Positions 1-9,534 of a stretch of DNA of 39,581 bases are shown here, one piece after another; position 1 is the stretch's first letter, and each line of letters begins with the position of its first letter. The notes beneath the pieces were generated by a model, which saw only the letters and a program-made list of their open reading frames with translations, was not told the DNA's origin and did not search any database. The stretch is from Phaeoceros laevis (taxonomy: Eukaryota > Anthocerotophyta > Anthocerotopsida > Notothyladales): contig JBNGIQ010007862.1 of NCBI GenBank assembly GCA_049999765.1, positions 1 through 39,581 on the forward strand. Direction: 5' to 3'. A program made the translations under genes and the position numbers.

Positions 1-190
1 GTGGGGTAGTAGGAAGATGAGGAGCAGGGAGGATGGACGACCACTCTCTATACCGGATGGCAGTAGACGAGTTAAGGACGTAGGGTTCCTGTAAGAAAAG
101 GATATCATAGCTTGTAAAAGCTGTGTTGAGAAGAGTTTCCACCACTGATGAAGATCGATGGCAGCTGAGTTGCAAAATCTTCAATGACAT
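1..190 (-). CDS. LINE ORF2, N-terminus of the endonuclease domain (partial)
   Basis: Starting at the ATG at 188-190, an open frame of 63 codons runs off the left edge without a stop. It opens MSLKILQLSCHRSSSVVETL and then reads DILFLQEPYVL. This is the beginning of the exonuclease-endonuclease-phosphatase fold of LINE ORF2, in which the Glu of LQEP is a catalytic metal ligand. The first motif normally reads LQ-x-N-x-x-RS; here the Asn position is Ser, one transition away (AGC instead of AAC), which may disable this copy. The ATG lies inside the last codons of ORF1 in another frame, suggesting reinitiation or coupled translation, as in other LINEs. The rest of the domain and the reverse transcriptase lie outside the window. 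Confidence 0.8.
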   Translation of the reverse strand, partial: MSLKILQLSCHRSSSVVETLLNTAFTSYDILFLQEPYVLNSSTAIRYREWSSILPAPHLPTTP

Positions 191-795
191 TGCATTACTT
201 GGTCCAGGGCGCGAGCGTGACTTCGAGATGTTGCCTCCATCTTTGCTGGGCATGACGGATCATAGGCGTGGTGTGCCCCCTCACAATTGCAACACAGAGA
301 GGCCGTTGCCTTGCATTGGTCCTTATGATGGGGACCCTTGCAATTGCTGCACCGGATGGTACTGCGACAAACAGCTTGAGAGTGCCCGAAACGGTGACAA
401 TTGAAGCATTGCATGGGCCGTAAGTTCGGGATGAACTTAGTGGTCCGAAGCATTCTGCCCTGCAAAGCCAGACCTCGATTGAGGATGATGTTCAAGGTCT
501 CCTTGTTAGGAACATATAATAAAACTGAGGAGTGGCGCTTTCCTGTGAGATCTTTGAGAAGCCAGCGGAGGGGCTCCGAGAACCCCGCAAGGTCTTGCTG
601 GTTGTCTTTGAGAAGTTCATTCCCAATTGTAGCAATCTCAAGCTCCGTCGGCACGTTGTGGACAAGGACTTGATGACGCTCGCGCGGGCCTAAAATGGTG
701 TCGTAGTCGGGAAACACTTTGGGGCCCCAAGATGGAGCCGCCGCATGTACTTGGTAGTAATGTGCTACCCGGTGGCAACCAGTGCTAATCTCCAT
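181..795 (-). CDS. LINE ORF1 gag-like nucleic-acid-binding protein, three CCHC zinc knuckles
   Basis: The 204-residue frame ends with three cysteine knuckles, around residues 129-142 (CFNCHRFGHSQAVC, a perfect C-x2-C-x4-H-x4-C), 147-159 (CSNCKGPHHKDQC) and 167-181 (CCNCEGAHHAYDPSC). Before them is an RRM-like segment opening with RHQVLVHNVPTELEI, the usual arrangement of Tad/Jockey-type ORF1 proteins that coat the element RNA. The family protein is usually longer at the N-terminus. Here an in-frame TAA lies at 808-810, shortly upstream of the ATG, within a hairpin (804-823), so the copy is either 5'-truncated or its true start was lost. The last codons overlap the ORF2 start. Confidence 0.82.
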   Translation of the reverse strand: MEISTGCHRVAHYYQVHAAAPSWGPKVFPDYDTILGPRERHQVLVHNVPTELEIATIGNELLKDNQQDLAGFSEPLRWLLKDLTGKRHSSVLLYVPNKETLNIILNRGLALQGRMLRTTKFIPNLRPMQCFNCHRFGHSQAVCRSTIRCSNCKGPHHKDQCKATASLCCNCEGAHHAYDPSCPAKMEATSRSHARALDQVMQCH

Positions 796-803
796 AAAGG
801 AGC

Positions 804-823
804 GGGATTACGCTCATAATCCC
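804..823. repeat. Short perfect inverted repeat (7-bp stem, 6-nt loop)
   Basis: GGGATTA and TAATCCC flank a 6-base loop just upstream of the LINE ORF1 start. The stem contains the in-frame TAA that closes the ORF1 frame. It could be a structured leader element of the retrotransposon or chance. Confidence 0.5.
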
Positions 824-1612
824 GGGGCGAGCGCGGGCTTTATAACAAGCCGGTTTCCTTTAAGTTTATTCTGGTGCACATTTAACGAAAACTGCCGTGC
901 TCAAAGACCCTAGGTTTTCGAATCCGCCGGTCCCCTTTCGGCTCTCGGCTAAACAGTGATTATGCACTTCGACTTTACTTTTTAGGAGCACCACTGCCAC
1001 TGCACCACTGTGCAAAAGGTGCGACCTGTGCGCGAGTGAAGTACGAATTGAAGCGAGCACGTCAGCTGGCGCTTCGGTGCATCCGACTGCTGAACTGTTG
1101 AACACTTGTCCAGAAAAATAGCCTAAACAGAAAAATACTTTAAATACGGAAGGTGTCGCAGAGGTTACTCGTGGAGTCGCAGGCGCTTTCTTTTACATCG
1201 GACTCATTGAACTACGAGTTACCTTTCGAGTCGTGACCGAAGAAGGAACAATTTATTGACGGGCCGACTGAGGGGTGAATTCACATCTCAACGGCAATTT
1301 ACCATGCTGTGAGTCAGTGATGATAACTTCAATGCTATGCAACTCTCAGACTGGATTGGCAAAATCACTTTTACAAGAATGCTAGTGCAAGTCCATCGAG
1401 TATGCAAAAATTCTAACCAACACAATTAGCAGCGATGTTTGGATCAGCACATTGCAAAGCTTGGGTGCTTTGCTGACATTATCTCCAATGGCCTGCAAGG
1501 TGGTCAAGTCTCGGTCTCAACCTTTGATCAGTTCAGCTGTCCCCTAGATCTGTGGAAGAGGCCCAAGGAAATAGAGTGGACTACAGCAGAAAAACTAGTA
1601 CAAAAGTGCATC
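824..1612. other. Stretch without a recognisable gene between the LINE and RPS3
   Basis: No frame here has family-like content. The right part is presumably the 3' UTR of the leftward RPS3 gene; the left part may be LINE 5' UTR or intergenic. A minus-strand frame of about 79 codons at 866-1105 has no recognisable motif. Confidence 0.6.
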
Positions 1613-2540
1613 CTACAAATCAGCCTCCTTCCCGATGTAAGGCTTGTGGGCATACTCCTCCTCTTCCTTGGGGTTGTGGATAGTCACCATATCAGGCAAT
1701 GGTGTCATAGGACCTTGCTTGCCCTTGGGGTCCCAGTCCAACATAATCTTGACCTTGATACCCAGTACGCCCTGTCGCAGCAGCACATGTCTCACAGCAC
1801 TGTCGATGTACTCGTTGACTGGGCTACCTGAAGAGATCATGTACCCGTCCTTAAACTTCATCGACTTTGCACGCTGGGCCCGCAGTTTTCCACTGACGAT
1901 AACCTCGCAACCCTTAGCTCCGCTCTCCATGATAAACCTAAGCACGCCATAGCAGGCCCTACGAACAGCCAGCCCACCCAGCAGCTTGTACCGAAGGGAC
2001 TCGGCCTGGGCAATGGCACACAGACCACGATTGTTAACCTTCTCTGCGTACAGCTCCACTGTGTTTTCCGGAAAGCTGAATCTTTTCTGCACAGCTGAGG
2101 TCAACTCTCTAATCCGTCTCCCTTTCTCCCCGAGAACATTCTGAGTGCGGGTAGCACGAATTATGATCTCGGTCCTCATGGGCGTGACGCGGACCTCCAC
2201 ACCAGAATACCCGTCCTCGGCCAGCTCCCTTGTCAACATCTCATTGAGTTCCGCAAAAAAAACTCCATCCGCAACAAACTACAGTGAAAGAAGGACAACA
2301 ACACAGATGTTCAAGACATGGGAATGAAAGCTATTGACTGCAGCCACAGCAAGACAAAATATCTCATGGTCAATCAGCTCATGCTTGAGCAGCCTGCAGC
2401 CCAGTGTTCACGTGCCAACTCTTCCGCATCTCAAGGCCTAACTAAACAGAGGTCCTCTCCAGTCCATGCAGCCAGTCAGCTAGAAATTGATGGCACAACA
2501 ATTCACAAACCTTGCGTTTCTTGCTCATTTGTGTCGCCAT
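1613..2540 (-). CDS. RPS3: Small-subunit ribosomal protein uS3 (40S RPS3)
   Basis: Structural protein of the 40S head at the mRNA entry channel. Two exons: 2540-2511 encodes [10 protein letters not shown], then a 232-bp intron (donor GTTTGT, acceptor TGTAG), then 2278-1613 beginning [20 protein letters not shown]. The joined product is 231 residues, close to the usual length of eukaryotic uS3. The KH region ([18 protein letters not shown]), the middle stretch [20 protein letters not shown] and the C-terminal [20 protein letters not shown] block are all intact. An intron directly after the short lysine-rich N-terminus fits plant RPS3 genes. It sits head-to-head with SKI2, 326 bp apart. A TATATA sequence and a telo-box-like sequence upstream agree with a highly expressed ribosomal protein gene. 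I see no damage. Confidence 0.97.
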
Positions 2541-2866
2541 GATGGGCGCTCCAATAACTCAACTCCTCTCTGCAACTTGAACTTGTGAAGCCCCTCGAGG
2601 AGGCACCGCGCCGTAACCGACTGCAGAGACACGATGGAAAGGAGGAACTAGGTTGATGGCTCAAACATATATAGCAAGCGTCGTGGAAACAAACCTAACC
2701 CTAGTGACCGAGATATCAAATATTTTACAATTAAGGTATGAAGCATTAATATGAAGAGCAATTACGCACATGGTTGAAGATGTATGTCGGGGTTTTTGTT
2801 GGGGTTTTGAGGGGCCAACGATGACTTGATACATAATTGCCGAGATGCGCTCACCATGCTAACACC
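2541..2866. promoter_or_regulatory. Bidirectional promoter between RPS3 and SKI2
   Basis: Only 326 bp separate the RPS3 ATG (2540, -) from the proposed SKI2 ATG (2867, +). TATATA lies at 2668-2673, about 130 bp from the RPS3 start. A sequence at 2691-2704 reads AACCTAACCCTAG, a close variant of the telomere-repeat-like telo-box (AAACCCTAA) common in plant ribosomal protein promoters. No TATA box is evident towards SKI2. A short ATG-initiated frame at about 2855 overlaps the SKI2 ATG (ATGA arrangement) and could act as a minimal upstream ORF. Transcription start sites are not known, so the division of elements is inferred. Confidence 0.6.
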
Positions 2867-5800
2867 ATGACGGGTGGTCGAGTGGGTAAATGATTGTCCT
2901 GGTTTTCTACAAGACTCGGGGATTGTGGGGTTTTGCGTTTTGTTCAGTTGGATGCCCTCTTACCAATTGACTGATCCTGTGAATTCTAGGAGGAGATCTT
3001 CCATTCAAGGTTTCCTTAACTGGATACAGTGGACATCTTAAGATTGAACCACTACCTCCTGTGTACCGCGAAAATGGGCGTAGTAACCTTCCCGATTTCA
3101 TTTTGGTACGTGGCAATTGCGCATGTCGATGCGAGGGGGCGCCGTATTTCGATGTTGTAATATTAACCCCCTCTTACTCGTTCAGCCATCTCCAGAGCCA
3201 CCAAAAACACCAGAGACGCTTGTGAAAAGTGTTGAGGAAGCGTATCTACTGCCTTCTCTTGATGAGAGGGCCCACAGTGTGGAGGAAGATGGAAGGTTTT
3301 GGGATTTTGACTGGTATGCAGAGGGTAATTACAAGTTTCAGCCATGTGTGCCGCGCTTTACTGTGGAGCCAATATGGCTACCACCCCAGAGGCGTGGAAG
3401 AGCAAAAGGGGTACTTCAGTCCAATGACATTTCTACGTTTGATAAGGAGGCAGATGAACTTGATTGGATTCCAGACTATAAGCAAGTAAGTCCGTTTGCC
3501 CAGTTTGAATCATCATGAAGGGCATAATAGAGAAATGACGTAAACTCTCTTCATCATGGATCCCGTTCTACTAGGTGGAGGTCACAAATGCATCTGCAGC
3601 AGCGCATAATTCCTCGTCACTCTCTCGAAGACCTGGACCACCTGATTCTTTTGTGAGAGGGAGTACAAGTAACCATCCTTTCAGGCCAGGAGGGATTGAG
3701 GTTACTGGTTCAGAAAGACATGTTCCCGATGGGGCTTTAGATGGACAGTGGCTGCGAGAATTATACCAAGGAGCCCCCCTGCATACTGTTCCTCCACATT
3801 TTAGGCATGGAATGGATTTTGGTACAGCAAAGGTGAGGTATTTGTGGGTGTATCAAACGTTACAGTTTCCCAGATGGTCATGTGCGGGGCGAGGTTGGTC
3901 CTGCAACTATTGGTACTGGATCTTGTGCCTGAACAGCTGGCTGAGGTAATTGTCTGTTTGTTGCAGCCACTTGGCCGACACAGCCATGTGTATCCAGGTC
4001 AAGAAGATGGGCTACTTAACTACCCTGACATTGAGGTTTCTCCGCGTTACAAAATGCTGCTCCATGTTGAAATCTTTTAGTGAGCTTCTATCTGAAGCAA
4101 GTTTTTGGTGCTTATCTCCTTCACCTGACAAGGCAACCGCAGGATATTGTATGTGGTCGTACGCTCAAGAATGAGGAAAGGCTATGGGTGGAGAATGTTT
4201 GCAGTGTGGGGGATGAAGGTGAGCATTTCTGCTGGAAATGATGGGAAGGGATAATTGCCTCCCTCCAAAGCTAGTAGGTCTGATTGTATTGGTCTTAGTC
4301 ACTTCCATCGAGTTACATTGACACAGAAACTCCATGGTGCAGCAGGTTCACTATCTGAACCAAACTCTACTGGCATGGATACCAGTACCGATGAGAGGTT
4401 ACAGTCTGTGCAACCTGATGATCTAGACGACGCCATCTTTCAAGAAATTGTAGATGTTACTAAAGATGTTTCAGATTCTGTGGACACCGTCAAGAAGAAT
4501 GACGAGCAGCTTAAACGAGAGGTACTTGTCCTCTTCATGACTTGTACTCTGGGTAGATCAATTGAGTGAAATTAGGAATGCCGAAGCTGGCTTCAACTTC
4601 CTTCTCCTCAGATTTCCATGTTTTATGAGATTTCCTTTTTGTGCCAGGTGTGGGCTGTCATGGACAGGATTGATGGCATTGGTGAGAGATTTCGGGATTT
4701 AGTGCCGGACTTAGCAATGCATTTTCCGTTTCAACTAGATGTGTTCCAAAAGGAGGTAAGTAAATGTCAGGAAATGCTGTTTCCTATAGTACCATTTCTT
4801 CCATGTTGGCTGTTTGTTGATATGGTGGCCTTCTGAACCTTGTTCCATTGGTCCGCAGGCTATTTACCATCTTGAGAGGAATGAGTCAGTTTTTGTTGCA
4901 GCACACACCTCAGCTGGGAAGACCGTTGTGGCAGAATATGCATTTGCCTTAGCTGCTAAGGTGCATGCTGTTCATTTCATGACAAGTCCAATCAATTAAA
5001 GTAGTTCTGGTTTCATTAGTTGAATAAGGTTTTCTAACACGTTTTTTCTCTCTCTTTGAATTTGAGTAGCATTGTACGAGGGCTGTTTACACATCACCTA
5101 TCAAAACCATCAGTAACCAAAAGTATCGAGATTTCAGTGAGAAATTTGATGTGGGCCTCTTGACCGGTGATGTCAGTATAAGGCCTGAGGCATCCTGCCT
5201 AATAATGACAACTGAAATATTGCGGTCCATGTTGTACAAGGGAGCTGATATTGTGCGCGACATAGAGTGGGTACATAGAGTGTGCTTTCTCTTAGCACTA
5301 TACTCTGTCCTCTTATTGCTTTGTTTGCTGTTGGATTGTTTGAGATTAATCCCCAGGCTGGTTCCACCAAATTGTAGGTCATATTTGATGAAGTTCACTA
5401 TGTAAACGATGTGGAGAGAGGTGTTGTTTGGGAAGAAGTAATTATCATGTTACCAGACCATGTCAACATGGTTCTGTTGTCAGCCACTGTACGTTTCTTG
5501 TTTGGGACGTCTTGGATCTAATTGATGGTTTGAATTGTACAACCTGTAAAAACTCTGCTAATTTGCCGCCTTGTTTAGGTTCCAAATACCTTTGACTTCG
5601 CTGACTGGATAGGTCGAACAAAGAGGAAGAAGATCTTTGTTACAGGGTAATCACAGGTCTAGCCAATGGTGGTATGTTTTAGTGAAGTGTGTCTTTAAAA
5701 GAAAACCTGTTTTAGCTTAAACGAGAGGTCTCACACAACTGTTTTGCAGAACAAATCGACGACCAGTCCCTTTGGAGCATTGTTTGTACTATGCAGGAGA

Positions 5801-8800
5801 GCTGTATAACATATGTGAGCAGGAAACTTTCCTTACTTCTGGAGTCAAGGAAGCCAAGGAGGCACATTATGTGAAAACAGTGGGGAAATCTGCAGGAGCT
5901 TCCAGAGGTGCTCCTGTTGTAGGTCGGGGGGCTATACCGGCAGGACGAGGAGGCCCTGCGGCTGGTCGTGGTGGCGCAGCTGCTGGTCGAGGAGGATCTG
6001 GAAACCAGGGACGTGGAAGAGGACCTCCAAAATCCGGTGCTGGGGGACAAGCACAGAAGATGGTGCAGGCTTCTCTTGGCAGTTCAAGCAGTGGCTGGCG
6101 ATCTGAGACATCTCAATGGTACACACTAGTCAACAAGCTCTCCAAGAAGAATCTGCTGCCCGTATGTATGCTTTAGGCCTGAAGCAAGTGTTTGTTTTGG
6201 CTACAATGTTGTTTGATCCTTTTTGAAGCAGTTTGTGAGTTGCAGCATATTGGCAGCCATAATAGTTACTTAAATCTTTCATGTGACAGGTGGTCGTCTT
6301 TTGCTTTTCGAAGAACCGCTGTGACCAATCAGCAGACAGCTTAACTGCTACAGATCTGACAACAGGTTCTGAGAAGAGTGAAATTCGAGTATTTTGTGAT
6401 AAAGCATTCTCACGTCTGAAAGGAACTGATCGCAGGCTTCCGCAGGTGATAACAACTTCTGGTAGATTTCATTATTGTTATGTATGGATGTGTTGTATCT
6501 GGGTTCATTATGCTTTCAAGACTCCGGAAGCTAAGCTGGAGTTTTGCTGGTCGAGAACACCAAAGCATGAGTTGCAGTAGATAACATGGTTGAAGGTCAG
6601 TTTAATCTTTCGCATGTTCCAGGTGCTTCGGGTGGAAGAGTTGCTACGCCGCGGCATTGGGGTTCATCATGCTGGTTTGCTTCCAATAGTGAAGGAGGTT
6701 GTGGAGATGCTGTTTTGCCGTGGTGTGATTAAGGTATGTTGTCAAGGGTCTCTTGCACAAATGGATCACAGTTTTTGTGTGCAGGCATAGAATTTTTCTG
6801 TCTGTTGGTCTCATCAGATGCTTTTGTTGTGTGGCTTAGGTTCTATTCTCTACTGAGACCTTTGCAATGGGCGTGAATGCTCCTGCTCGGACTGTGAGTG
6901 GAACAATTTTGCATGTACCAACTTTGTTATATTTCATGGTGATTGTTAGGTCAGGTGAATGCAGTGAGCAGTTTGTAGTTTTCTTTTTCCTGAAAAACTG
7001 GGTATTCAGGTTGCGTTCCATAGTCTGAGAAAGCATGACGGGAGAAGCTTCAGACAACTGCTGCCCGGTGAATATACACAAATGGCAGGTCGAGCTGGGC
7101 GTCGTGGGCTTGACAAGGTATCCATCGCTTCAGGGCATTTAGTCAGTAGTCATGGAATAGAGCAAAGCTGAAGGAACCTTCATACACTTTTTTTTTTTCA
7201 GGTCGGAACAGTTATTGTTATGTGCTGGGAGGAGATTCCAGAGGAAGGCGATTTGCGGCGGTTGCTGACAGGGAAGCCGACAAAGCTGGAGTCACAGTTT
7301 CGCCTTACCTACACCATGATTTTGAATCTCTTGCGTGTAGAAGACCTGAAGGTTTTGTAGCTTTGTGAACAATCTGTAATCTCATAATGGTTTGTTGAAC
7401 TGGTTTTAAAGTGTGCTGAAATCGTGGTGGTCCACAGGTTGAGGACATGCTGAAGCGCAGTTTTGCTGAATTTCATGCACAGCGTGCACTCCCTGAACAG
7501 GAAAGACAACTGCTTGAAAGGGAGGGGGCACTTTCAAAGATGAACGAGACAATCGAGTACTTACTGGCTGCTTTCTTGAACACTTACTTTTGTCAAAGCC
7601 TTTGCCCTTGGGCCTGAAGATAAGCATAAGCCACTGTTCGGATTGGCAGCTGCATATTAGGAGAGCCAACAATTGAAGATTACTTTCAACTAGCTTTTGC
7701 GGCAGAAAGGCTGGGTTTAGAGATCCAAGATACAATCATGCAGACCAGGGCAGCTCAGCAGTTCATTGTGCCTGGGAGGATAGTGATGGTCCACAACTCT
7801 GAGGTAAGTTTGTCAGTGCAATGGGGCTGGAAGTCGTGTGTAGCTCAGGTCACTAATTCAAGGGTTCACTTTGCAGGTACAGGTTCCATCTCTTGGCGTT
7901 GTCGTCAGACAACCGGGTGCCACTAACAAGTTACCCATTGTATTAGCACTCCATCATGGTCCACTTCCGGCGTCAGCTGCACCCACCACCTCGGGACAAA
8001 AAGTGGCTGATCCAAATGTGAAGTCCTCTGAAGGTTACTTCATCACCCGCAAAGGTAGCAGAGACCTGGATGATGAGTATGCCGTGAAAGGCAGGACATC
8101 CAAAAAGACAGCTGGAGCCATCCAGGTTCAACTGCCCTATTACGGGGCATCTGCTGGCACTGCATATGTTGTGATGGAGGTTGAGAACAAGGGGTTTATG
8201 ATGATATGTTCAAGCAAGATTCGGGTCGACGGCGCATGCCTCCTGGAAGAAGTTAGTGCAGCTGCATATGCAGCAGCGGTGCAGGATCTCCTGCAGTTGG
8301 AGCAGGAACATCAAGGAGCAAATCCACCAGCACTGGATCCTCTGAGAGGTATTGTGTATCGGGGTGGCTTCAGTTCTTTTGTCTGTGTATGATCGCTTTC
8401 GTTGAAGAGAGAAAGTAGCAGGTTGTCTGAAGTTGTCTTCCGTTTCTGTACAGAACTGAAGCTGAATGATCTGGATCTGGTAGAAAAGTATCGGGCGCGA
8501 CAGTCTTTTCTGGATAGAATAGCACGAAATCAGTGCCATCGGTGTCCCAAGCGTCAGGAGCACTATGGTCTTGTGAAGAAGCAGCATCTTCTGAAGGAAA
8601 GGGTCAGGCAGCTGAAGTTTGAACTTTCAGATGCTGCGTTGCAGCAGATGCCCGATTTCCAGCAAAGGGTAATGTACCTTCATTGCCTGGTTTGCAGCAA
8701 TGGATAACCTTTGCCAAATGGACAAGAAGCAACGAGCTTTGTGGTTGCAGATTGAGGTGCTGCAGGAGGTGGGTTGCGTGGATGCTGATCTCGTGGTTCA

Positions 8801-9534
8801 GCTCAAGGGCCGTGTGGCCTGTGAGATCAACAGTGGGGATGAGCTCATTGCCACGGAGTGCTTATTCGATAATCAACTCGACGACTTGAACCCAGCCGAA
8901 ACCGTAGCTCTTCTGTCGGCTCTGGTTTTCCAGCAGAAGGATGCGAGCGACCCCGTGTTAACGGAACGACTGGCCGCTGCAAAGGATAGGTACGCAGGAC
9001 AGGGTGACTAATACTACGTGTATGGATCATGTTCGCTGGTGCAAGTGCTGAGGGTGACGGTTGGGTTGGTTGTGTGTACTAATCGGAACTTGTGAGTAGG
9101 CTGTACAACACTGCTCTGAGGTTGGGAGAAATCCAAGCGAGCTGTGGATTGCCGATCAATGCTGAAGACTACGCACAGGGTGCACTGAAGTTTGGCCTCA
9201 TGGAAGTAGTGTACGAATGGGCCAAGGTACGTACATGCTAACGTAGTGCGAGTTTTCGGTTGGGTATTTACTTGCGTGGTCTTGGAATAGTAAAACTTGC
9301 CTGCCTGTTCTGCAGGGCACACCCTTTGCCGATATCTGTGAGCTGACCAACGTGCCAGAAGGCTCGGTGGTGCGAGCAATCGTCCGGTTGGACGAGACAT
9401 GTCGGGAGTTCAAGGACGCAGCTCGGTTGATCGGAGATTCTGCACTTTTCGAAAAGATGGACCAAGCGTCAACGGCCATCAAGAGGGACATAGTTTTTGC
9501 TGCCAGTCTGTATGTCACGGGTGTGCCGTCGTGA
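2867..9534 (+). CDS. SKI2: SKI2-type DEVH-box RNA helicase of the cytoplasmic exosome (SKI) complex
   Basis: Superfamily 2 helicase that feeds mRNA to the cytoplasmic exosome for 3'-5' decay. About 22 exons give roughly 1,350-1,450 residues, the plant SKI2 size. The proposed first exon (2867-2885, MTGGRV) joins in phase to 2990-3105 with the N-terminal [16 protein letters not shown] block. Exons 3186-3485 and 3575-3832 give the SKI2-specific N-terminus. Then come motif [16 protein letters not shown] (4859-4960), [15 protein letters not shown] with [17 protein letters not shown] (5071-5271), DEVH and LLSAT (about 5375-5490), a Gly-Arg-rich insert (5920-6050), [11 protein letters not shown] (6640-6680) and motif [14 protein letters not shown] (7083-7117). 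The arch and the C-terminal DSHCT-type helical region follow, ending SLYVTGVPS. Exon joins between 3833 and 4250 are unsettled: several short segments are open in different frames. The start exon is inferred from splice phase only. All helicase motifs are intact. Confidence 0.95.

Larger units (their letters stand above)
1..795 (-). mobile_element. LINE retrotransposon, I/Jockey/Tad-like, 5' part, truncated by the window edge
   Basis: Two adjacent minus-strand reading frames form the classic LINE order: a gag-like ORF1 with three zinc knuckles (181-795), then an apurinic-type endonuclease ORF2 (190 down to 1) whose start overlaps the ORF1 stop by 10 nt. The three-knuckle ORF1 is typical of I, Jockey and Tad group LINEs; the L1 elements of seed plants usually carry a single knuckle. 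The element continues beyond the left edge, so reverse transcriptase and 3' end are not visible. No 5' end or target-site duplication could be identified on the right; the boundary at 795 is only the ORF1 start codon, and 5' UTR may extend rightwards. Confidence 0.85.

Noticed and set aside
917-940. TTCGAATCC, resembling a tRNA T-loop
   Set aside because: Flanking bases cannot form the T stem, and no acceptor, D or anticodon arms are present.
1439-1952. Plus-strand frames antisense to RPS3
   Set aside because: Shadows of the conserved RPS3 exon on the opposite strand.
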